A stretch of 19,863 nt of DNA from CAZJOD01 sp964547525 (GCA_964547525.1 CAZJOD010000059.1:1-19863), one strand, 5' to 3'. Shown: positions 7,726-16,034, numbered from the stretch's first letter. Notes: generated from the sequence alone by a model not told the origin. Translations and numbers: made by a program.

Positions 7726-8247
7726 TTAATTTGTTTGCTCATTATTCCGACCTTGTTCGGTAATACATTCCGCAGACAATACAATGGTCCGTGTTACTCC
7801 TTCGAATTCAAATTCAACCCAAACCTTTCGTTTATGTTTATCTAGTTTAACTATCTTCCCGCAAGAATCCAACAGTGGTCCGTCAACCACTCTGACATTT
7901 TTACCTTCGGTTAATACCTTCGATGAATTTATACTACCTTCGTGACGCCAAACCCACAATGCATATTGGTAGTCATTACCTGCAAGCTCACGTACCCCGG
8001 TATCATAACTTAATACTTTATATAAGTCGGATAATCTGTTTAATAAAAAAGTGTTGAGTTCTTCTTCTGTAAATATGAAAACATATCCGGGAAGTAACGC
8101 TTTCTCCTTTTTTTCCCACTTTCCATTACGCTTTTCCTGAATAACACGCATAGGTGCTATTGCTTTAACTTTCTTGTCTACTATATTTATTTTTTCTGCA
8201 ACTAAAGATTCACTACCTGTTTTACAAAAAACACAATATGTTTTCAA
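7726..8247 (-). CDS. loaP: LoaP-type specialised NusG paralogue (transcription antiterminator)
   Basis: The 173-residue product has a NusG N-terminal (NGN) domain with ALLPGYVFIF (50-58, P53-G54-Y55) and a KOW domain beginning at EGKNVRVVDGPL (114-125). ELAGNDYQYALWVWRHEGSI between them is characteristic of the LoaP subfamily rather than core NusG. LoaP proteins bind RNA polymerase and an RNA hairpin in the leader of a target operon and allow read-through of terminators in long polysaccharide or natural-product operons. The start is TTG 8247, nine bases after GAGG on the minus strand; no ATG is close. No polysaccharide or natural-product operon follows it, so the target is either outside the window or unusually short. 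Subfamily call is by recalled sequence pattern. Confidence 0.8.
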   Translation of the reverse strand: MKTYCVFCKTGSESLVAEKINIVDKKVKAIAPMRVIQEKRNGKWEKKEKALLPGYVFIFTEEELNTFLLNRLSDLYKVLSYDTGVRELAGNDYQYALWVWRHEGSINSSKVLTEGKNVRVVDGPLLDSCGKIVKLDKHKRKVWVEFEFEGVTRTIVLSAECITEQGRNNEQTN

Positions 8248-8541
8248 ACCGCCTAACCTCTGACCATTCTGTAATTATATATTAAAAAATTAAAAGTCTA
8301 TATTTGTTATTCCGTGTATATTAATAGTTGCCGGTAAAAATTTTTAGTTCCTACCGTATATTCATACGAGACGTCAATGTCATAGAATACTACTAATATT
8401 ACATTTAGTAAAAAACATATGATACATATTAATTATGATAGTATCATTATAGTTTTATGTCAAGATGATAATAAAGCAAAAACCATAATGTTACAGTAAG
8501 ATAATGTTTTCACATTTATCAAATATAAATATTTTAATTGT

Positions 8542-8649
8542 TAGACAGTGGGCTTGCTGTATGTCTATTAATAGACATTTCTGAAATTTTTAATGTTTGA
8601 TAACAAAAATTTACAATGATATAATCATATCTAGAATCTAAGATAGACA
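8542..8649. promoter_or_regulatory. Cluster of TAGACA/TGTCTA half-sites, including an 18-bp perfect palindrome
   Basis: ATGTCTATTAATAGACAT at 8561-8578 is a perfect palindrome. Further TAGACA copies lie at 8542-8547 and 8644-8649. I saw this hexamer, in either direction, only here. The palindrome ends 18 bases upstream of the -35 and the last half-site lies just after the predicted transcription start, so the sites bracket the promoter. This is the expected form of an operator for a dimeric regulator; the TetR-family protein encoded at 12910-13473 is the natural candidate. Confidence 0.6.
8597..8625 (+). promoter_or_regulatory. Promoter of the MMPL-heptad protein operon
   Basis: TTGATA (8597-8602, 5 of 6) and perfect TATAAT (8620-8625) are separated by exactly 17 bases. 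The start would be near 8632, about 44 bases before the TTG start codon. Confidence 0.8.
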
Positions 8650-8675
8650 CTGTGTACAAAAACGAGGTGATAGCT

Positions 8676-10790
8676 TTGGATCTTATAGCGGGTTTTTTGT
8701 TAAAACATCGAAAGGGAATACTGATTACCGTAATCTTATTACTAATTCTAAGCTTTATAGGAATGACCTTTGTAAATATTAATTATAATCTTACAGATTA
8801 CTTACCGATAGACGCTCATTCTGTAAAGACTTTAAATTTTATGGAAGAGCATCTCCATGAAGGTATACCTAATCTAAATGTGTATATACCGGATGTGAAA
8901 ATAAATCAGGCGCTTGATTATAAAGAACAATTAAAGGCTGTAGAAGGTGTGGAAGCCGTATTATGGTTGGATGATGCGGTGGATGTATTAAAACCTATCG
9001 CAATTTATGATGAGAGTGTGGTACAAACTTGGTATAAAGACGGCGGTGCAAGGTTCATTTTGACAGTAAGTAAATTAAATACTATTACGATTATAGAAAA
9101 TATTAAACAAATCGTAGGGCAATCAGGGTTATTATCAGGTGAAGCACTTAACCTGGCGACAATACAAACGGTCACCATGAAAGAAATATCTAAAATTATG
9201 TTCTTTGTAGTTCCGTTGGTACTTATAATATTACTTTTTGCCACACGTTCTTGGGTTGAACCTGTACTATTCTTAATAACTATCGGTGTCGCCATACTAC
9301 TAAACGAAGGTACAAATATTTTATCGGGTGAAGTATCATATGTGACTCAAGCTACGGCGGCCATATTGCAGCTGGCGGTTTCAATGGATTATGCCATATT
9401 TTTACTGCATAGATTTAATGAAGAACGCGAACATGAAAAGGATGTTTTAAAGGCAATGAGATCGGCTATGATTAAATCGGCGTCCACTATAGTTTCCAGT
9501 GCAATGACAACGGTTTTCGGATTTTTAACATTAACACTAATGAGATTTAGGATAGGACCTGATATGGGCATAGTGTTGGCAAAAGGTGTTTTATTAAGTC
9601 TATTGTCGGTAATGGTGGTATTGCCGGTTTTAACGGTTTTCTCGATAAAGCTTATCGATAAAACTGCTCATAGATCTTTCGTACCGAGTTTTAAAACATT
9701 CGGTGTTGTAGTCACAAAAATATGTATACCCGTCTCGGCTGTTATCGGTTTACTTTTACTTCCCGGATATCTTGCCAGTCAAAATAATAATTTCGTATAC
9801 GGTTCGTCAGGTATGCACAGTGAAGATTCTACCATAGCAAAAAATACGGAATATATGAACAGTATCTTTGGAAAATCACAGCAATTGGTTTTATTTGTAC
9901 CTGAAGGTGACCCGCTAAAAGAAAAAGTTTTGAATGAACACTTAAAAGACTTGGATAATATAACATCCGTTATTTCATATGCGGAGGTTACAGGATGGAT
10001 GGTGCCACCGGAATTTATGTCGGATAAAATAATGTCCAATTTTTTCTTGGGTGGGTACAGCCGCTTTGTTTTAACCGGATCGGTTTCGGAAGAGGGAACT
10101 GAATCTTTTAAGCTTGTTGAAGATGTAAGAGCTATTGTGGACAGATATTATCCTGATATCTATTATTTCACTGGTACTACGGTTGTAAATACAGACTTAA
10201 AAAATACCATAACTAAAGATACGCCTGTTGTTAACATAGCGGCAGTAATCGCTATAGGTCTGGTTCTTATGTTGAACTTCAAAAGCCTTATAATACCGTT
10301 AATTTTATTATTGACAATAGAAGGAGCTATTTGGATTAATCTAGGCATACCGTATTTTGCCAATAATAATCTAAATTATGTAGGATATCAGATTATAAGC
10401 GCAGTCCAACTAGGAGCTACCGTTGATTATGGAATACTGTTTACACAGCATTATTTAGATAACAGAAAGCTTTATATGAGATATGACGCCGCTCGGAGGA
10501 CTTTATCCGGAACAGCCGCATCTATACTAACGCCGGCCGGTATTTTATTTACAGCCGGTATGGTCTTAGGAGTAATATCAACTAACGGAATAATCAGTCA
10601 ATTAGGCGTAATATTAGGTCGTGGTGCACTGATTTCTTTAATAATGGTTTGTGTGTTCTTACCGAGTTTATTAATACTTTGCGATGATTTGATACGGAAA
10701 ACGACAATCGGGTTATCGTTTACACATAATGAAATTGTTAATAAATCCAAACGGGCTATAGTCAATGAAAAAAACAATATTGGGAGGTAG
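8676..10790 (+). CDS. MMPL/RND-superfamily membrane transporter
   Basis: The product is 704 residues from TTG 8676, which stands six bases after GAGGTG (8664-8669); the upstream GTG 8652 in the same frame would have no ribosome site. It has the duplicated RND layout: one membrane helix, an extracytoplasmic loop of about 150 residues, five helices, then the same again. The proton-relay signature Asp-Tyr occurs in both halves: SMD238-Y239AIFLLHRFNEER and TVD584-Y585GILFTQHY. It should use the proton gradient to move lipids or amphiphilic compounds across or out of the membrane, like YdfJ/MmpL proteins. The next gene begins eight bases after its stop and encodes a secreted heptad-repeat protein that is probably its partner. 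Promoter sites point to control by a TetR-type repressor. Confidence 0.92.
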   Translation: MDLIAGFLLKHRKGILITVILLLILSFIGMTFVNINYNLTDYLPIDAHSVKTLNFMEEHLHEGIPNLNVYIPDVKINQALDYKEQLKAVEGVEAVLWLDDAVDVLKPIAIYDESVVQTWYKDGGARFILTVSKLNTITIIENIKQIVGQSGLLSGEALNLATIQTVTMKEISKIMFFVVPLVLIILLFATRSWVEPVLFLITIGVAILLNEGTNILSGEVSYVTQATAAILQLAVSMDYAIFLLHRFNEEREHEKDVLKAMRSAMIKSASTIVSSAMTTVFGFLTLTLMRFRIGPDMGIVLAKGVLLSLLSVMVVLPVLTVFSIKLIDKTAHRSFVPSFKTFGVVVTKICIPVSAVIGLLLLPGYLASQNNNFVYGSSGMHSEDSTIAKNTEYMNSIFGKSQQLVLFVPEGDPLKEKVLNEHLKDLDNITSVISYAEVTGWMVPPEFMSDKIMSNFFLGGYSRFVLTGSVSEEGTESFKLVEDVRAIVDRYYPDIYYFTGTTVVNTDLKNTITKDTPVVNIAAVIAIGLVLMLNFKSLIIPLILLLTIEGAIWINLGIPYFANNNLNYVGYQIISAVQLGATVDYGILFTQHYLDNRKLYMRYDAARRTLSGTAASILTPAGILFTAGMVLGVISTNGIISQLGVILGRGALISLIMVCVFLPSLLILCDDLIRKTTIGLSFTHNEIVNKSKRAIVNEKNNIGR

Positions 10791-10797
10791 ATTTATT

Positions 10798-12900
10798 ATG
10801 CGATATAATAAGTTTGATAAAATAATAACGATTATGCTTATTGTAACATTTTTGTTAGGTTTCTCAGTTTATACTTTTGCGAATGATCCTAAAATAGAAA
10901 AAGAAGAGACGGCTTATATAATATTAAACTATGACGGTTCGCTTGATTCCGTTTACATGGTTAATACATTTGAATATGCCGCCGGTTCAAGGGTTTATGA
11001 TTACGGTAGATATGAATATATACGACAACTTGATGGCGATTTTCAATATAAGGCTGAGGATGAAAGGATTTTACTGGATATTTACTCCGGTACCATATCT
11101 TATGAGGCAAAACTTAAAAACGGAGTTATTCCGTGGGTAATCAATATAACATACATGATGAACGGTGTTGAATATACGGCAGAGGAAATAGCCGGTATGA
11201 AAGGACACCTGGAGATTAGAATTAAGGTGACCGTTAATGCTAACGGCAATAGTATATACTTTGACAGATATGCATTACAAATTTCACTTTCACCGGATAG
11301 GAGTATATTTACAAACATAACTGCACCGGGAGCCACAACAGCTAATGCAGGAAAGCAAAAACAAATAACATATACGATACTTCCCGGACAAGAAAAAGAA
11401 ATTTTTATAACAGCCGATGTTATCGATTTTGAAATGCCCGGTATAACAATAGTCGGTGTACCTATGAATATGAGTATGGATTTCGATTTTGCCAATATTA
11501 ATATTAATGCTGACTTTTCAATGCTAAAACAAGGTGTCTTAGAGTTGGATGACGGAGCTAAAGAGCTAAATAAAGGTATTATTTCGACTTCAGATGGTAT
11601 ATATGCCGTTAAAGAAGGGACAGAAGCGTTAAGTGACGGCTTATCTTATATTAAAGACGGTGCACATGCTTTAAATGAAGGAGCTCAAGGGCTTTACTCC
11701 GGCCTTGAACAACTGGATACCGGTTTCTCGGATATAACTTCCGGTTTTTCCGAATTATTAAACGGTTCAAATAACTTATACGGAGGTATGGTGGAAATTG
11801 AAGCGGTAATAGAAAATATTTCAAAAGGGGCATCGGATTTATCTGTCGGAACAAACATGCTGACAGACGGGACTCAAAAGGCACAGGCAGCCGCTAATGA
11901 ATTGTACAAAGGCGCCGACGGTTTAGTTACCGGAATGGAAAACTTTGATATGGCGTTAAACAATATAACCGCTCAAAACGACGGTTTAATAAAAATGGCG
12001 TACATTCTGTTTGAAGATACATTGGCAAGCTTAAACAGTCAAATTGGCGATTTTTCAAATTACAACATATCAGTATCAACCGAGTTAATTGAACTCAACA
12101 GGCTTTTAACAAACAGGCTAAAAATTATCACTCCTCAATTTGTTGAAACCGATCCCGTATACAAAGGTCTGTCCATGTTAATCTTTTATAAAAGTGTGGT
12201 TTCATATGCACAAGGTGTTGAACAACTTGCACAAGGTTCAACAGGTATACTGCAAGGTGCCGAACAGTTAAAAACAGGTGTCGGACAATTAGGTGGAGGA
12301 ATTTCCGAATTAAAAGACGCAACCGTATCTTTGAATAACGGAGCAAATGCAATTTCTTCAGGAAGTGGGGAGCTTTTGGCCGGTGTAAAAAATATGACAG
12401 AGGGAATTAAAAATGTGTCATATGGAATAACTGAAGTTGATAAAAACATGACAGGTATTAAAAACGCATTATCCCAAGCTGCCTCCGGTACATTATCTTT
12501 AAAAAAAGGGAGTTATAATTTAAGTACCGGTATAACCGAATTATATGATGTATCTGTACAATTAGCGAATGGTCTTGATGAAGTACACACCGGATTTTTA
12601 AGTATAAAAGAAGGAACAGGTGCGCTATCTGCCGGCCTAACCGAGTTAAAAGAAGGTACCGATAATATTGAAGATGATATTTTTAAAGGGTTTAAACAAT
12701 ATTTAAATGTTTTTACCGGTAAAGATATGTTTACCCCTGTATCATTTGTTTCAGATAAAAACACCAATATAAGTTCGGTTCAATTCATAATGCAAACTCC
12801 GGATATAAGAAAGCCGGAATCTGTTAAAAAGATTAATGAAGAAGAAACCGAACAGACCTTTTGGTTTAGGTTTACATCATTATTTAAAAGAAAAAAATAG
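10798..12900 (+). CDS. Secreted xxxLxxG heptad-repeat protein, likely partner of the MMPL transporter
   Basis: The 700-residue product starts at ATG 10798, ten bases after GGAGG (10783-10787). A signal peptide (positive start, hydrophobic core, likely cut after YTFA) leads into a beta-rich N-terminal domain (about 35-235). Then come two blocks of xxxLxxG heptads, about residues 242-386 and 474-627 (for example LELDDG, ALSDG, ALNEG; QLAQG, QLKTG, ALSAG), roughly 20 in each, separated by about 87 residues without the pattern. These heptads are known from YhgE/Pip-like and MMPL-associated surface proteins and predict long glycine-faced helices. The C-terminus (VSFVSDKNTNISSVQFIMQT, then a basic end) has no clear membrane helix. 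It is translated from the MMPL mRNA. A periplasm-like stalk or adaptor reaching into the cell wall is a reasonable inference. Confidence 0.85.
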   Translation: MRYNKFDKIITIMLIVTFLLGFSVYTFANDPKIEKEETAYIILNYDGSLDSVYMVNTFEYAAGSRVYDYGRYEYIRQLDGDFQYKAEDERILLDIYSGTISYEAKLKNGVIPWVINITYMMNGVEYTAEEIAGMKGHLEIRIKVTVNANGNSIYFDRYALQISLSPDRSIFTNITAPGATTANAGKQKQITYTILPGQEKEIFITADVIDFEMPGITIVGVPMNMSMDFDFANININADFSMLKQGVLELDDGAKELNKGIISTSDGIYAVKEGTEALSDGLSYIKDGAHALNEGAQGLYSGLEQLDTGFSDITSGFSELLNGSNNLYGGMVEIEAVIENISKGASDLSVGTNMLTDGTQKAQAAANELYKGADGLVTGMENFDMALNNITAQNDGLIKMAYILFEDTLASLNSQIGDFSNYNISVSTELIELNRLLTNRLKIITPQFVETDPVYKGLSMLIFYKSVVSYAQGVEQLAQGSTGILQGAEQLKTGVGQLGGGISELKDATVSLNNGANAISSGSGELLAGVKNMTEGIKNVSYGITEVDKNMTGIKNALSQAASGTLSLKKGSYNLSTGITELYDVSVQLANGLDEVHTGFLSIKEGTGALSAGLTELKEGTDNIEDDIFKGFKQYLNVFTGKDMFTPVSFVSDKNTNISSVQFIMQTPDIRKPESVKKINEEETEQTFWFRFTSLFKRKK

Positions 12901-12909
12901 TTTGTTATA

Positions 12910-13473
12910 TTATATTGACGATCGGTTTCCCATGAGTTTTTGAGCAAGCTTGGCCATTTCTGCAGGAGATTCTTTCATACCGGCTGCAAACCAGGTTTTT
13001 AATAATCCGATACAACCCGAAGTTATGAATGAATAGTGATATTCGTAAAGCTTCGGGTCTACATTTCCCAGTATGGCTTGCCACTCTTTCGGATCGCTAG
13101 GTTTAGCCAGTTCTATTACCTTAGATAAAAAAGAATGGTCGTCGGAATTCAGGATAACATTACATATATCTGCATTTTCAGCCAAAAATTTAAACAAGTC
13201 AAGTATGATTGCAAGAGATATTCCTTGTTTCTTTTCTTTTTCGTGCTTTTCAAACACATTATGAAAGCTGTTTAAAACTTGTAATTCCATCTGTTCATAA
13301 AAATCATAAATATCTTTATAATGAAGATAAAATGTACTTCGATTAACATCGGCACACTCTGTTAGTTCTCTTACAGTTATGTCACGTAGATCTTTGTCCC
13401 GGAGCAGTTTTGTAAACGCTTCTCTCAGTTGTTTTTTAGTTTTCTTTCTTCTTCTGTCCGAACCTTCGATCAT
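12910..13473 (-). CDS. TetR/AcrR-family transcriptional regulator
   Basis: The 187-residue product starts at ATG 13473, seven bases after AAAGGCGG; the longer frame up to 13527 lacks a ribosome site and runs through the operator repeat. The N-terminal helix-turn-helix ITVRELTECADVNRSTFYLH (32-51) is classic TetR, including the STFYLHYKD recognition-helix end. The C-terminal ligand domain ends in LLKTWFAAGMKESPAEMAKL, resembling the TetR_C_8 type common in Firmicutes. Its stop lies nine bases from the stop of the heptad-repeat gene, with which it converges and without a visible terminator. It probably represses itself (site at 13505-13523) and may control the MMPL operon in response to an amphiphilic ligand. 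Confidence 0.9.
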   Translation of the reverse strand: MIEGSDRRRKKTKKQLREAFTKLLRDKDLRDITVRELTECADVNRSTFYLHYKDIYDFYEQMELQVLNSFHNVFEKHEKEKKQGISLAIILDLFKFLAENADICNVILNSDDHSFLSKVIELAKPSDPKEWQAILGNVDPKLYEYHYSFITSGCIGLLKTWFAAGMKESPAEMAKLAQKLMGNRSSI

Positions 13474-13504
13474 ATTGAATCCGCCTTTATTAATTATGTA
13501 TGTA

Positions 13505-13547
13505 TAAGATGAATAGCATCTTACCAAAGTTATTTATAGGTTATCAA
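13505..13547 (-). promoter_or_regulatory. tetR promoter overlapped by a 7-5-7 inverted repeat
   Basis: On the minus strand TTGATA (13547-13542) is followed after 18 bases by TAAGAT (13523-13518). The perfect inverted repeat TAAGATG-AATAG-CATCTTA (13505-13523) covers this -10, the usual place of an autorepression operator. Confidence 0.55.
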
Positions 13548-13613
13548 TATTATATGGCTTATGTGTCTGAAAAACAACAGTGTGTTCATATATTTTTATC
13601 TTTGAGAAATATC

Positions 13614-13629
13614 TTTTGGTTAACCGAAA
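13614..13629. promoter_or_regulatory. GGTTAACC-centred near-palindrome upstream of the kinase gene
   Basis: TTTTGGTTAACCGAAA has an 8-bp perfect core, and only the pair flanking it breaks 16-bp symmetry. It lies about 80 bases upstream of the kinase -35 and about 67 bases upstream of the tetR -35, so it could serve either direction. A LacI-type sugar regulator is one possibility, not shown. Confidence 0.25.
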
Positions 13630-13708
13630 AAAATATCTGTTTTTTGTTAAATTTTAGAGTGTATATTTAATAAGTAAATAAATTAGTTGAAAGTTATATT
13701 AACTTTTT

Positions 13709-13737
13709 TTGCCTGACATAAGTATTTATAATATAAT
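13709..13737 (+). promoter_or_regulatory. Promoter of the galactokinase-like gene
   Basis: TTGCCT (13709-13714, 4 of 6) and perfect TATAAT (13732-13737) are 17 bases apart. A second TATAAT overlaps at 13727-13732. AAAGTT-ATATT-AACTTT (13690-13706) lies just upstream. Confidence 0.55.
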
Positions 13738-13774
13738 TGAATATAAATTGAAAAAAGACCGGAAGGAATTTGCA

Positions 13775-15406
13775 ATGGGAAACAGTTTAAAAGTGGTAAT
13801 GGAATGGATAGACTTATTTATTAAAAAGGAAAATCGATTATACAATATGCTATCCGATATTTATGGAGAAGATTTAGAATTAATTGAAGAGCGCATCTTT
13901 GCGTATTTAAGTGTGCTGAAATTATTTGCCGATACTTACGGTCCGGATAGAAAAGTTGTCATAGCAAGAGCTCCCGGTCGTATAAATATTATGGGTAAAC
14001 ATATCGATCATCGAGGTGGCTATGTTAATGTTATGGCGGTTAATAAAGAAGTTATCATTGTAGCATCTGCCCGATGTGATGATTGCATAAAAGCTGTTGA
14101 CTTTAATCCGGTTTTTGGAAAGAGAGCGTTTGATATAAAAGATTATTTCGGTAAAGGCTATCCTTCAGATTGGATGGATTATATAGAATCGGAAGAAGTA
14201 GCCGAAGCTGTTTCGAAACAAAAGGGTGATTGGATTAATTACATAAAGGGTGCGGTATTAAGGCTGCAATATGAATACAAAGACGAACAATTAAAGGGAA
14301 TGGATATGGCGCTATATGGTAATATACCGGTATCTGCAGGTCTTTCCGGTTCATCTGCTGTTGTGGTATGCACAGCGGAAGCTTTTATGGCCTTGAACAA
14401 AAGGTCAATAAAGCCTGAACGATTTGTTGAGCTATGTGGTGAAGGTGAATGGTATGTCGGTGTGAGAAACGGTATTTCCGATCCTGCTTCCATAAAGCTC
14501 GCTAAAAAAGGTATGGTTGTAAAGCTGGGTTTTTTACCTTTTCATTTTGAGAAAACATACTGTTTCCCTGAGGGGTATAAGCTTATTATAGCAAATTCAT
14601 ATGTAAAAGCCGATAAATCCGGAAGTGCAAAGGACGGATATAACGGCCGTGTTGCAACATATGAATTCGGATTAATGCTTTTAAAAAAAATGCATCCTCA
14701 ATATGCGGATATGATTGGACAAATCAGAGATATAAATACTGACACGTTAGGGATTAATTTAATCGTAATTTATAATTTAATATTATCACTACCTGAAAAA
14801 ATCAGCCCTGATGAATTATTTAAATTACTGCCCAAAGAAGATCACAGTAAGATAAATCGATTATTGTCCACACATAATCCGTATAGATATTACTATATAA
14901 GAGCTGTTGTTATGTACGGTATTGCCGAATGCCATAGAGCAAAATTGTGTGAAGGATTGCTTGAAGCAGGTAGTATAAATGAATTTGGCGATTTTATGAA
15001 CATAAGTCATAATGGTGACAGGGTAGTAAGGTATGATTCAAACGGAAATTCTTACGATTATAATTGGTCGGTATCTGAACAAAAATTGAAACGGTTGATA
15101 GATGATCTTAGAAGTAATGATAATAATAGGGTATCTAATGCATGGATAGAAAAACAACCCGGCGGGTATGCATGCTCTGTTCCGGAAATCGATTATTTGA
15201 TTGATTCTTCTTTACAAGTAAAAGGAGTTATCGGTGCTCAAATATCAGGTGCCGGTTTAGGAGGATGTGCGATGTTTTTAGCTGAGAATGATTCTGTAAA
15301 CGAATTGTTGTCGAAAATTACGGATAAGTATTACCGGATAAAAGGTTTAAAGCCTGATATAAGTGTATGTGTACCGGTTTCGGGATCATGCGTAATAAGT
15401 CTTTAA
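13775..15406 (+). CDS. Galactokinase-like GHMP kinase with altered signature
   Basis: The 543-residue product starts at ATG 13775, seven bases after GGAAGGA; the frame is open to TTG 13709 but that codon overlaps the -35. GHMP motifs are complete: APGRINIMGKHIDHRGG (66-82), PVSAGLSGSSA (185-195, phosphate loop) and GAQISGAGLGG (487-497). Arg69 and Asp236 (GISDPASI) match the catalytic Arg and Asp of galactokinase. Two things differ from standard GalK (about 390-430 residues): Lys75 stands where GEH has Glu, next to the sugar site, and the protein is over 100 residues longer, with about 50 extra N-terminal residues and more between motifs 2 and 3. It likely makes a sugar 1-phosphate in the cytoplasm, but the sugar may not be galactose. 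No epimerase or uridylyltransferase gene is adjacent. Confidence 0.8.
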   Translation: MGNSLKVVMEWIDLFIKKENRLYNMLSDIYGEDLELIEERIFAYLSVLKLFADTYGPDRKVVIARAPGRINIMGKHIDHRGGYVNVMAVNKEVIIVASARCDDCIKAVDFNPVFGKRAFDIKDYFGKGYPSDWMDYIESEEVAEAVSKQKGDWINYIKGAVLRLQYEYKDEQLKGMDMALYGNIPVSAGLSGSSAVVVCTAEAFMALNKRSIKPERFVELCGEGEWYVGVRNGISDPASIKLAKKGMVVKLGFLPFHFEKTYCFPEGYKLIIANSYVKADKSGSAKDGYNGRVATYEFGLMLLKKMHPQYADMIGQIRDINTDTLGINLIVIYNLILSLPEKISPDELFKLLPKEDHSKINRLLSTHNPYRYYYIRAVVMYGIAECHRAKLCEGLLEAGSINEFGDFMNISHNGDRVVRYDSNGNSYDYNWSVSEQKLKRLIDDLRSNDNNRVSNAWIEKQPGGYACSVPEIDYLIDSSLQVKGVIGAQISGAGLGGCAMFLAENDSVNELLSKITDKYYRIKGLKPDISVCVPVSGSCVISL

Positions 15407-15520
15407 TTTAAAATATAAACATAACAGATTATTAATCTTTAATAAAACCTTGGAATATTAGAATTTATATCTCTAAAATGATATAATGAAATTATCTTAT
15501 TTTTGTCAGAGGTATAATTA

Positions 15521-15991
15521 ATGCTTATACGAAGGATATTATCATGGACCGCTGTCTTATTATGGATGCTTTTAATCTTTAAGATGTCGTCACAGCCGGC
15601 TGAGCAGTCAAATGAATTAAGTACAGGAATCACATATAACATAACTCAATATATATCAAATATTTTTCCCGATACCGACTTTGATATTTATACATTTAAT
15701 CATATAATAAGAAAAAGTGCACATTTTTTCACTTATTTTGTGCTTGGAGTTTTAACAGTTAACGCATTAAGTATTAAAAACTTTTTAAGGTTCAAAAACA
15801 GTTTGATTGCATTACTGATCTGCAGCTTGTATGCCATATCTGATGAGGTTCATCAGTTATATGTACCGGGTAGAGGCGGACAAGTAAGAGATGTTCTTAT
15901 TGATACTGCCGGTTCCATTACAGGAATCGCTTTTTACATTTTATTCTTAAAAAGAAGTCGAAAATACCCGAATAAACTTGAGGAACCTTAA
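15521..15991 (+). CDS. VanZ-family membrane protein
   Basis: The 156-residue product starts at ATG 15521, eight bases after AGAGG, with a TATAAT at 15482-15487. It has four predicted membrane helices and the VanZ hallmarks RKSAHFFTYFVLG and SDEVHQLYVPGRGGQVRDVLID, with conserved His, Glu and Asp residues facing the membrane interface. VanZ proteins lower susceptibility to teicoplanin in some hosts, but most chromosomal homologues have unknown envelope roles. There are no vanHAX genes here, so a resistance call is not supported. The GGT-like gene follows after a 76-base gap that contains its own -10, so co-transcription is possible but not needed. Confidence 0.85.
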   Translation: MLIRRILSWTAVLLWMLLIFKMSSQPAEQSNELSTGITYNITQYISNIFPDTDFDIYTFNHIIRKSAHFFTYFVLGVLTVNALSIKNFLRFKNSLIALLICSLYAISDEVHQLYVPGRGGQVRDVLIDTAGSITGIAFYILFLKRSRKYPNKLEEP

Positions 15992-16005
15992 TTAAATTAT
16001 TATAT

Positions 16006-16034
16006 GATTTCACTGTAATAACTCGCTTACAGTT
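16006..16034 (+). repeat. Short repeat, copy 1 (related to 18151-18179)
   Basis: ATTTCACTG-T-AATAACTC and a following CTTACAGT match the later copy with few changes. This copy also forms ACTGTAA-taactcgc-TTACAGT, a 7-bp inverted repeat, directly upstream of the TATAAT at 16038-16043 and the GGT-like gene. Confidence 0.45.

Larger units (their letters stand above)
8248..8675. other. Divergent regulatory region between the LoaP-type gene and the MMPL operon
   Basis: About 430 bases without a gene. On the minus side a TATAAT-like -10 (8274-8279) lies 15 bases downstream of TAGACT and would serve the LoaP-type gene. On the plus side are the MMPL promoter (8597-8625) and its TAGACA sites. The middle (about 8300-8520) is AT-rich and shows nothing I can name. 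Confidence 0.5.

Noticed and set aside
11521..12678. Heptad-coding DNA as a nucleotide tandem repeat or CRISPR-like array
   Set aside because: The periodicity is at protein level only; codons and unit sequences vary and there are no conserved direct DNA repeats.
15431..15445. Short hairpin after the kinase gene as a terminator
   Set aside because: The AGATT/AATCT stem is only 5 bp and lacks a T run.
15521..15991. VanZ-like gene as glycopeptide resistance
   Set aside because: No vanHAX or two-component genes are nearby, and most VanZ-family proteins are not resistance genes.
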